Below, one piece after another: positions 1 to 5,012 of a DNA stretch of 5,012 nt. The translations under genes were made by a program, and so were the position numbers. Source of the stretch: Candidatus Zixiibacteriota bacterium (GTDB taxonomy: Bacteria > Zixibacteria > MSB-5A5 > SM1-73); NCBI GenBank assembly GCA_029933635.1, contig JAOZNS010000197.1:1-5012 (forward strand), read 5' to 3'. The notes beneath the pieces are model-generated. The model made no database searches, was not told the origin of the DNA, and saw only the letters and a program-made list of their open reading frames with translations. The number at the start of each line of letters is the position of its first letter. Within the stretch, counting starts at the first letter, position 1.

Positions 1-1
1 T

Positions 2-214
2 GAGACTTCTGAACTGCTCTGGCTCAATCTATATGGGGGGAAGACCCATTCTAATAGAGGATTCCTGGAGTTCTTTAAAACTACCGGAAGCATGCTGCCT
101 CACAACTATGTCTTGAAGAGGGTAAGATTAGACAAGGGTTTCTTTGACCAAGAGAACTTTGACTACTTTGAAGAGCGCTATCTTGAGTATGTCTGCAAGG
201 CTCCGCGGACATAG
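2..214 (+). pseudogene. C-terminal part of a DDE transposase (IS1380/IS4-like), truncated by window edge and early stop
   Basis: Reading from base 2 gives 70 codons ending in TAG at 212-214, with no start inside the window. The translation contains VRLDKGFFDQENFDYFEERY followed by LEYVCKAP. This matches the pattern around the second catalytic aspartate of IS1380/IS4-type transposases (R-x-D-x-GF-F, a few residues, then a leucine or phenylalanine-rich helix ending YV-x-K-A). The gene should run on for another hundred residues or more to reach the catalytic glutamate, but it stops right after the KAP motif, so I read it as broken. Traces further right (413-460 and 499-612) look like more of the same gene after decay. 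The family assignment is from motif memory and not from a search; IS1380-like is the best guess. It points to past mobile-element activity next to the peptide cluster. Confidence 0.6.
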
Positions 215-696
215 AGCAATAAGGGCAGGTATAGGACAATAAAAGCAACTTATCAAAGAACAGAGAGGAGAAATACGCCCACCAAAGGGGCAAATCTGCT
301 CATCCTCGGCCTATGGAGAACAAACTCCCCTCATTTTGCACCGCAGGTGATAATCCCCTGGGAAAAACAAGCGACAAACTCCGTTTTTTTCTTTTTTGGG
401 CAAGTTACTTGCCGATTCCAGGTGGTAATCACTTCATTTAGTTTTTACAGGGAACGGTGCCCTTTGTACTGGGTTTCCAGCGGATCCCCTTCTGACCTAT
501 GATAGGAATAGAGTTCCACCATAGGAATGACGTCAAGCTACGCCGAAGGATAATGCTGGCTGGACTGGCGTTGCATTTCTTTTTGATGAGATGGGAGGAG
601 GTGGAGATGTGAAACCTTTAAGGCTTTCCTCTTTTCAAATCCCTGTAAAATAATACTCCGAAGTTGAGTCAGAACCTATGGCTTCGCACCAGAAGA
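215..696. other. Region with no intact gene; probable decayed transposase remnant
   Basis: No convincing intact gene on either strand. Two traces fit a decayed continuation of the transposase at the left edge. Codons 413-460, in the same frame as 2-214, read RFQVVITSFSFYRERC, resembling the 'YxxxVxVTN ... FYRxRxxxEN' segment near the catalytic glutamate with the middle deleted. A 37-codon stretch at 499-612 in another frame reads with KLRRRIMLAGLALHFFLMRW, a basic-hydrophobic helix like the ends of such transposases. If so, stops, deletions and a frameshift have destroyed the gene. A perfect palindrome, GGCAAGTTACTTGCC, lies at 399-413 after a T-rich run (384-397). No terminator for the peptide gene at 697 is obvious: a hairpin followed by a T run is not seen on the minus strand here. 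Confidence 0.4.
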
Positions 697-879
697 TTAG
701 GCTGGACAAGTACCCGGGGGAGATGGAGGGCATGGATTTTGGTCCGGACCCATAGTTTTGCAAAGCCAAGGCCCCCATTCTTCTAGAGGGTTGTCCTCAG
801 TGCAGGTGGAGCAGATAACTGGCTTTCTACCATTTGAATCTTCGCCGAAATCATCATTAAGCAAGGTAATGTGTTCCAT
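697..879 (-). CDS. Putative RiPP precursor peptide, Cys/Pro-rich, 60 aa
   Basis: I take the ATG at 879-877 as the start because AGGAGGTG (886-893) sits 8 bases upstream; an alternative GTG at 888-886 lies inside that Shine-Dalgarno and is unlikely. The 60-residue product has a cysteine-free N-terminal half (residues 1-22, starting MEHITLLNDDFGED) suited to be a leader. The C-terminal core carries cysteines 23, 26, 40, 50 and 58, acidic residues 28, 29, 33, 34 and 46, Trp35 and Trp38, and a Pro-rich end. There is no signal peptide. It lies downstream of, and on the same strand as, two SPASM-type proteins with peptide-binding domains, the usual place for their substrate. Residues 39-50 (LCxxMxxDxxxC) match, as I recall it, the spacing around a Cys-Asp thioether in the quinohemoprotein amine dehydrogenase gamma subunit, although the Trp pair needed for that protein's quinone cofactor is absent after the last shared Cys. 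Function as a precursor is inferred, and the mature product is unknown. Confidence 0.72.
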   Translation of the reverse strand: MEHITLLNDDFGEDSNGRKPVICSTCTEDNPLEEWGPWLCKTMGPDQNPCPPSPPGTCPA

Positions 880-885
880 TGTACT

Positions 886-893
886 CACCTCCT
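886..893 (-). promoter_or_regulatory. Strong Shine-Dalgarno of the precursor gene
   Basis: The minus strand reads AGGAGGTG, nearly a full complement of the 16S rRNA 3' end, followed by AGTACA and ATG. The AGGAGG core ends 8 bases before the ATG at 879. It is far stronger than the sites of the two enzyme genes, fitting a substrate made in excess over its enzymes. It decides the start and argues that this short frame is a real gene. Confidence 0.8.
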
Positions 894-969
894 ATCTATT
901 ACAAACTCGGGATCCTCCTCCTCCCTATCTCAAAGCTTTTTCACTTATTTTGGGTTAATTTACATCTTT

Positions 970-1098
970 GATGGTATAGCAAAAACCATAGAATCGGTAG
1001 CCACAAACTTTAGTAGGCGAAAAGACACCCTATAAAACAATCACTTACGCAACCTAAAGGTTGTGGCTACCGATTTTTCTACTTTTTGCCTAACCATC
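970..1098. repeat. Long imperfect inverted repeat between maturase and precursor genes
   Basis: Bases 992-1013 and 1054-1075 are reverse complements over 22 positions with one mismatch, separated by 40 bases. Similarity continues outward: 970-991 (gatggt...gcaaaaacc) pairs imperfectly with 1076-1098 (...actttttgcctaaccatc). The whole is thus a two-ended element of about 110-130 bp. It begins at the stop codon of the maturase gene and ends about 90 bases before the precursor start. It may be a small non-autonomous mobile element (MITE-like), an RNA hairpin in the operon transcript, or both. There is no T run typical of an intrinsic terminator after the stem, so a role in mRNA stability or partial attenuation would be more likely than full termination. 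The inverted repeat is directly visible; its role is inference. Confidence 0.75.
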
Positions 1099-2581
1099 AT
1101 CTATTAGTTGTTTCTTCTTGATCAGAAGATAAGCCCTCGGTGTTGTTTTCCGTTTTTTCTAGATCAGGATTTAGCATATACGGCTGGTGCCGTGGATCAA
1201 ATAACTTCTCTATAATTGCCTTATCCTTTTGATGTATCTGAGAAAAAATCATTAAAGAGAGCTTCAAAATATACTGCTGTAATTCACAATACCCTTCGTT
1301 TGGTCTCCTTATGTCACCATTGGTCTCTGTAGCCCAGTAGGGGCACTGACCACCGCAGAGGTATCTCGCCCAGCATTGACGGCAATCGGCCTTGCTCTCT
1401 ACATAGTTATTTAGAAATAATGCCCGCCTATTGTTCTTAAAAGGCGAAGAGAGATTGCCCAAAAAAAATTTCTTTATTCCTACAAATCTATGACAAGGGT
1501 ATAGATCCCCTTCTGGTGATACAGCTAAATAAAATAATCCAGCTCCACAAGGATACCGTTGTTTTTTTCTGAAATAAATAATTCGTAATGGCAAAGTAAA
1601 ATTGTAGAAGGGGACAAATTCGTGGTGTTTTAACATCTTCTCGAGGAAGTATTTGGCGGCCTCGTCATGCTCTTGCTCTAATTGCTTGAAATCATCGCCA
1701 TTTATCGCCCAAATTCTATTAATTCCACTGGCTGGAGCGACAGATACACCATTAAAACCTTGGTGTAACAAGTGTTTAACCGCCTTCATGAATTGAAGAT
1801 CCTGATGGGTGACTGTAATTCTGGCAAAGGGAGAACCTTTTGGGATCAAATTTCTTGCATTAAGAATAACTCTGTCGTAGGATCCCTTTCCGTTCCGGAA
1901 AACCCTGGCTCGATTGTGCATTACACGATTGCCATCTATGCTGATTTGAACCCCAATTTTGTTTTCCGCCAGATATTTAGCTACATTTTTGGTTAGCAAT
2001 GTTCCATTAGTAGTAATACCAAAGGCAACCCTTTTGTTAGCTTGTTGGGCCTTTACTTTGGCATATTTTACCACTGTTTTGATTAGATCAAATTTAAGTA
2101 GAGGTTCTCCGCCAAAGAAGTCTATCAACAGGTTTTTCTTATCTTCAGACTCTTTTATGAGAAAATCGACTGCTTTCTTAGCAACATTTTCGCTCATATG
2201 AATTTTGCTCCCATGGAATGGGTTGCCATCATTGTAATAACAGTATTTACAACGGAGGTTGCAATCATAGGTAACATTTAGGCAGAGTGCTGTGATTTCT
2301 CTGGCTGGAGAGGGTGGGGAAACCTCCTCTTTTTGATCTTCACCTGTAATTATCTTTGCCTTCTCCATTTCCTTTAGGACCTCGAAAACTTGCTTTCGCC
2401 CGTATCTATCGGCTAGAGTATTGGTGATTTCTTCGGGGGTAAGGTCGTTCAGTAAATCTATAACCTCACTTGTAAGTTCATCCTCTATTCGGAAGACTCT
2501 GGATTTTTTTACATCTAAGGCTAATGTGTGACCGTTTATTTCAAACTTGTAAAGTTCCACCTTTCTTAGTTTCTTTTTCAT
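1097..2581 (-). CDS. Radical SAM/SPASM peptide maturase with N-terminal PqqD-like RRE domain
   Basis: A 494-residue enzyme predicted to modify the precursor peptide by radical chemistry in the cytoplasm. Residues 1-80 resemble a PqqD-like peptide-recognition domain (LDVKKSRVF, DELTSEVIDLL, then two helices). Residues 95-310 form the radical SAM core: C107-x3-C111-x2-C114 binds the S-adenosylmethionine [4Fe-4S] cluster, with GGEP at 157-160, TTNGT at 190-194 and SIDG at 214-217. The SPASM domain holds seven cysteines (345, 363, 400, 403, 409, 413, 432) with the CX2CX5CX3C core that binds auxiliary clusters. The tail after about 450 is acidic and probably flexible. The size and layout resemble QhpD, SCIFF and ranthipeptide maturases that form Cys thioether links; which bond is made here cannot be read from sequence. 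The ATG at 2581 lies 8 bases after the stop of the upstream gene, whose TAG overlaps a weak AGGGG ribosome site, so translation is probably coupled. Confidence 0.9.
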   Translation of the reverse strand: MKKKLRKVELYKFEINGHTLALDVKKSRVFRIEDELTSEVIDLLNDLTPEEITNTLADRYGRKQVFEVLKEMEKAKIITGEDQKEEVSPPSPAREITALCLNVTYDCNLRCKYCYYNDGNPFHGSKIHMSENVAKKAVDFLIKESEDKKNLLIDFFGGEPLLKFDLIKTVVKYAKVKAQQANKRVAFGITTNGTLLTKNVAKYLAENKIGVQISIDGNRVMHNRARVFRNGKGSYDRVILNARNLIPKGSPFARITVTHQDLQFMKAVKHLLHQGFNGVSVAPASGINRIWAINGDDFKQLEQEHDEAAKYFLEKMLKHHEFVPFYNFTLPLRIIYFRKKQRYPCGAGLFYLAVSPEGDLYPCHRFVGIKKFFLGNLSSPFKNNRRALFLNNYVESKADCRQCWARYLCGGQCPYWATETNGDIRRPNEGYCELQQYILKLSLMIFSQIHQKDKAIIEKLFDPRHQPYMLNPDLEKTENNTEGLSSDQEETTNR

Positions 2582-2589
2582 TTTTACCC

Positions 2590-4560
2590 CTAACTTGCCT
2601 TAAATTTGTATCGCCCCTTAAGCCAGCTTTCTTTTCCCAAGGATTGAAAATGAAATAAAGCTCGTATCCAAAATTTAGGGAGAAATAGAATAAGGCCATG
2701 GAGAATTTTTAAATTGATGCGACTAAGATTTCTTTTTCTTCTTCCTCCTCTATATGTCCTTTGGAGAAAATTGGCGAAGAAACGAGACAAAACGGCGATC
2801 ATATAATCTATAAACCGCCAAAGTTTAGTATCTAATCTGATTATCCTACCTGACCTTTCTATAGCAAACACCTTTCCAATGATGTCCCCCTCTATTACTG
2901 GGCTTGAATGCAGATTGTTGTCCCCCTTTTCTATAAGAAGTGGTAGACTATTCCTAATTTTCTTTCCAATGATTCTATGAATGGTAATTGATTGGGGTGT
3001 CTCGAATGCTATGACATCCCCAACCTTCATCTCTGTTGGTTGACTGCGTTTTATGAAGACCTTGTCTCCATCTTTAATCAACGGCAACATACTATCTCCT
3101 ACCGGCTTAACGCAATTGATCTTGTCTTTTACATTAAGGAATCCAAAGTCGTTGTTAAGATGAGGCATATGAGCCTGAATATTATGACCAAACAACTTGA
3201 GAAGTAGTTTTTGATCTTCAGTCATTTCAAGGAAAGTCACTAAGGATAATTTTAGATTATGTTTAAATAGCTCACAAGAAGGTTCAAAAGGTTTGCTGAT
3301 CCCTCCTTCTTTAACCATTGATTCATAAATACAACCTCCCCCACAGAAATACCTTGCCCAACAGTTGCTACAATCTTCCCGAGCGTCCACATAATTGTCA
3401 ATAAATGGCTTTTGGGCATTCTTGTCAATACCTGTACAGAGATTTCCAACCCGGAAGTTTTCCATTCCTAAGAATCTGGAGCAAGGATAAAGATCTCCGT
3501 TCGATGAAACCGCAAGATGGTATCGCCCCGCTCCGCAACCGTAGAACTTCGGACGATGGGTTTGTATGCGTCTCATCAATGCAATAAAATTGCTGAGTCC
3601 AAGAAGTCGGCCTCTTTTAACCTCCTCGCAAACAAGCTGAGCGATTTTTTCATTCTCCTTCTTAATCAGCTCAAGATTGTCTTTATTGCTAACGTCCCTC
3701 CCCTTCCCTGGCCAAAAACTGGGATCAATGGAAACTAATCCAAACCCAAGGTCAAAAAGATGACTGACATTATTTACAAAGGGAAGAGCCTTAGCTTTCA
3801 GCTTCGCCTCAACGGTCACCTGAAGGCGGTTTAGAAGCTTCTTGATCTCACGGGACTTCATATCAGGGGAGCCTTTTGAACCCCATAATGATTCTCCTCT
3901 ACAAAAAATCTCTTCACTATGGTTAATATTCAAGCGCACATTTACTTTGTTTCTTTTCAAATATTTGACTATCTTGGCATTAAATGAACCTGTATTGGCA
4001 ATCAGAACCCAATTGATTTTCTTATTTTGCCTCCTTCCCTCTTCCTTGCCATATTCAATCATATCCCTGATGAAATCAAAGTCAAGGGGCAATTCATTAT
4101 TTGAGGAGAATGTAATAGAACACTTTCGCTGTTGGCCTGATTCTTTAATTAGGAAATTAACTGCATTGTGGAGCACTTTCCCTCTATTTCCCCCTCTACT
4201 ATAGCTATCTTTATTGATCTGGTTATCCCTGCTTATTGATTGATGCTCTGAGGTAAAACATAGGTCAAGGGAGATAACTTCCGGCTTTTGAGGGCAAGGA
4301 TAAGAAGGAAAGTTCAATTCATCTTCTGAAACTATTCCTATCTCTTGTAATTCCTCGATAGCCTCAGTAATTGAATCTGGAGGATATTTGTTTTTCAAAA
4401 GAGCAACAATTTCGTCGGTTCCTAATCCATCACAAATGTCCAAAATGTCACTTGTCAGCTCATCGGGCTCAAAAATAGAGGATCTTTGCACATCCAACAC
4501 TAAGTTCTTATCCCCTACTTTAAATTTATGTATCTCTGCTCTTTTAAACTTCTTATTCAT
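2590..4560 (-). CDS. Degenerate radical SAM/SPASM paralogue fused to S26-type signal peptidase-like domain
   Basis: A 656-residue protein from the ATG at 4560, chosen because it aligns with the start of the neighbouring maturase; an upstream TTG at 4593 would add 11 residues, and neither has a good Shine-Dalgarno. Residues 5-80 are a PqqD-like domain. Residues 90-300 align with the maturase core, but the three cluster cysteines are replaced by His106, Ser110 and Asn113, GGEP has become SNNELP (153-158) and SIDG is lost, so SAM radical chemistry is not expected. All seven SPASM cysteines remain (342, 360, 397, 400, 406, 410, 429) with the same spacing as in the neighbour. Residues 484-575 are S26-like: GDSM with Ser490, VGDVIAF (513-519), ITIHRIIG with His528, and KGDNN with Asp547. 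This is the Ser/His type seen in SipW and archaeal peptidases. The tail has a basic stretch and a hydrophobic segment (about 615-639) that may bind membrane. Likely role (inferred): substrate-binding partner and leader peptidase. Confidence 0.85.
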   Translation of the reverse strand: MNKKFKRAEIHKFKVGDKNLVLDVQRSSIFEPDELTSDILDICDGLGTDEIVALLKNKYPPDSITEAIEELQEIGIVSEDELNFPSYPCPQKPEVISLDLCFTSEHQSISRDNQINKDSYSRGGNRGKVLHNAVNFLIKESGQQRKCSITFSSNNELPLDFDFIRDMIEYGKEEGRRQNKKINWVLIANTGSFNAKIVKYLKRNKVNVRLNINHSEEIFCRGESLWGSKGSPDMKSREIKKLLNRLQVTVEAKLKAKALPFVNNVSHLFDLGFGLVSIDPSFWPGKGRDVSNKDNLELIKKENEKIAQLVCEEVKRGRLLGLSNFIALMRRIQTHRPKFYGCGAGRYHLAVSSNGDLYPCSRFLGMENFRVGNLCTGIDKNAQKPFIDNYVDAREDCSNCWARYFCGGGCIYESMVKEGGISKPFEPSCELFKHNLKLSLVTFLEMTEDQKLLLKLFGHNIQAHMPHLNNDFGFLNVKDKINCVKPVGDSMLPLIKDGDKVFIKRSQPTEMKVGDVIAFETPQSITIHRIIGKKIRNSLPLLIEKGDNNLHSSPVIEGDIIGKVFAIERSGRIIRLDTKLWRFIDYMIAVLSRFFANFLQRTYRGGRRKRNLSRINLKILHGLILFLPKFWIRALFHFQSLGKESWLKGRYKFKAS

Positions 4561-4572
4561 AGACAGGATAAG

Positions 4573-4591
4573 GCCCCCGTAGAAGGGGGGC
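4573..4591 (-). other. GC-only hairpin in the leader of the first enzyme gene
   Basis: GCCCCC (4591-4586 on the minus strand) pairs perfectly with GGGGGC (4578-4573) around a 7-base loop. The stem ends 12 bases before the ATG at 4560, where a Shine-Dalgarno would be expected but none is seen, and it would include the alternative TTG start at 4593-4591. No T run follows on either strand, so it is not a terminator. It could limit or gate translation of the pseudo-maturase/peptidase; that role is inference. Confidence 0.5.
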
Positions 4592-4606
4592 AAAAAATAA
4601 GCCAGG

Positions 4607-4705
4607 TCACTCTAAAATCGGCTCCCCCGATTCATCGGCAACCCAGCTATCATAAACAAACCCTCCATGTTTTACCTTCACATCCAACTTATGAATAGAA
4701 CCCAT
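4607..4705 (-). CDS. Possible 32-codon micro-ORF upstream of the enzyme genes
   Basis: An ATG at 4705-4703 opens 32 codons ending in TGA at 4609-4607. A moderate ribosome site, AAGGGA, lies about 9 bases upstream (4720-4715). The product begins MGSIHKLDVKVKHGG and ends DESGEPILE. It has no cysteine, no signal peptide and no family I recognise. The frame is open upstream for another 14 codons without a better start. It lies 46 bases before the ATG of the next gene on the same strand and inside the predicted leader RNA. It may be a leader peptide, a second small substrate, or the tail of a decayed gene; chance is also possible at this length. Confidence 0.35.
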   Translation of the reverse strand: MGSIHKLDVKVKHGGFVYDSWVADESGEPILE

Positions 4706-4750
4706 GACTTTGTATCCCTTAATTGCCCGAGTTCTATTCTTTGATGATTA

Positions 4751-4867
4751 GGCAAAAAGTCAAAATTTGCTCTAAGGCGCCGCAAATACAAAATGCAACT
4801 TATTTGAACATAAATAGGTTACATTTCGGGACCTAATTAGTTATAGTTCTAATTTGGACTTTTTGCC
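4751..4867. repeat. 117-bp inverted-repeat element in the operon leader
   Basis: Bases 4751-4767 (ggcaaaaagtcaaaatt) and 4851-4867 are reverse complements over 17 positions with one mismatch, separated by 83 AT-rich bases. The outer ten bases, GGCAAAAAGT, are the same as one end of the inverted repeat at 970-1098, and the preceding flank is also alike (gatgatta here, gatgatggtta there). The two elements have similar lengths (117 and about 112 bp) but unlike interiors. Such a pair suggests short elements recognised by one transposase, or two copies of a regulatory RNA fold. I see no coding frame inside. Confidence 0.6.
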
Positions 4868-4882
4868 GCGCTCTCTTCTCTA

Positions 4883-4910
4883 AATTTAAATTTTTATTTC
4901 AGTATGTCAA
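4883..4910 (-). promoter_or_regulatory. Predicted sigma-70-type promoter of the enzyme operon
   Basis: On the minus strand a perfect TTGACA (4910-4905) is followed after 16 bases by TAAATT (4888-4883), which matches four of six bases of the -10 consensus, with an AT-rich spacer. Transcription would start near 4876, just outside the inverted repeat at 4751-4867, giving a leader of about 170 bases before the micro-ORF and 315 before the first enzyme gene. No other site upstream of the enzyme genes is as good. The call rests on consensus only. Confidence 0.5.
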
Positions 4911-4912
4911 GG

Positions 4913-4930
4913 AGGAAATTGTAATTTCCT
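4913..4930. promoter_or_regulatory. Perfect 18-bp palindrome, operator-like, upstream of the -35 box
   Basis: AGGAAATT-GT-AATTTCCT is a perfect 8-bp inverted repeat with a 2-base centre, lying 3 bases upstream of the predicted TTGACA. Size and position fit a binding site for a dimeric regulator, which next to and upstream of -35 would more often be an activator. No regulator gene lies in the window. The remaining bases to the window end (4931-5012) show no gene or other signal. Confidence 0.45.
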
Positions 4931-5012
4931 GAATGTCCCCCATTTTTCCATTTATTTAAGGGTCAAGCATAGTTGATAAGGATTTGAAGAAGGGAAGACA
5001 GTTTTACCATAC

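Noticed and set aside
81..293. 70-codon minus-strand frame rich in Cys and Ser
   Set aside because: It overlaps, in antisense, the recognisable transposase reading and has no good ribosome site, so it was not taken as another precursor.
399..413. GGCAAGTTACTTGCC palindrome next to a T-rich run as a terminator
   Set aside because: The T run precedes the palindrome on the + strand and becomes an A run after it on the minus strand, so it fits a terminator in neither direction.
886..888. GTG as start of the precursor gene
   Set aside because: The GTG is part of the AGGAGGTG ribosome site; the ATG at 879 has ideal spacing.
758..958. 66-codon + strand frame opposite the precursor
   Set aside because: No ribosome site or recognisable sequence; the minus-strand frame has the strong Shine-Dalgarno and meaningful context.
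970..1098. CRISPR repeat
   Set aside because: There are only two inverted arms and no direct repeats with spacers.
3842..4204. 120-codon open frame on the + strand
   Set aside because: It is antisense to the pseudo-maturase, whose frame shows clear domain homology; the translation has no recognisable features and looks like a shadow.
2590..4560. Calling the pseudo-maturase a pseudogene
   Set aside because: The frame is intact over 656 codons, SPASM cysteines and peptidase motifs are conserved, and the gene is coupled to the next one; loss of catalysis appears specific.

Overview
The window looks like bacterial DNA of moderate to low G+C. Its core is a minus-strand gene set for a ribosomally made, radical-SAM-modified peptide (a RiPP-type system). 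Nothing in the sequence fixes the taxon. An enzyme built around several iron-sulfur clusters suggests an anaerobic or microaerophilic host, which is inference. Pieces of a decayed transposase at the left edge and two short inverted-repeat elements around the cluster point to an accessory, mobile-DNA-rich region.

Layout along the + coordinate: (1) 2-214, the end of a DDE-type transposase on the + strand, followed by about 480 bases with no intact gene and only weak traces of the same decayed transposase. (2) 697-879 on the minus strand, a 60-residue peptide gene with a near-perfect Shine-Dalgarno, five cysteines, acidic residues and a Pro-rich tail. It is the best candidate for the modified precursor. 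(3) 970-1098, a long imperfect inverted repeat between the peptide gene and the enzyme gene. (4) 1097-2581 minus, an apparently complete radical SAM/SPASM peptide maturase with an N-terminal PqqD-like domain. (5) 2590-4560 minus, a paralogue of that maturase that has lost every residue of the radical SAM cluster motif but keeps all seven SPASM cysteines, and is fused to a C-terminal S26-type (Ser/His) signal-peptidase-like domain. (6) 4573-4591, a GC-only hairpin. (7) 4607-4705 minus, a possible 32-codon micro-ORF. (8) 4751-4867, a second inverted-repeat element. (9) 4883-4930, a promoter-like sequence with a perfect 18-bp palindrome just upstream of its -35 box.

Working model (inference): one minus-strand transcript begins near 4876 and encodes the pseudo-maturase/peptidase, then the active maturase, then, past a hairpin, the precursor. 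The PqqD-like domains would bind the precursor's N-terminal leader. The active enzyme would crosslink cysteines in the C-terminal core, and the fused S26 domain would remove the leader or release the product. The pairing of an intact SPASM maturase with a catalytically dead twin carrying a protease is the most unusual thing here. The precursor's second half has a cysteine/aspartate spacing that recalls the thioether-crosslinked small subunit of quinohemoprotein amine dehydrogenase, whose maturase QhpD is a related SPASM enzyme.
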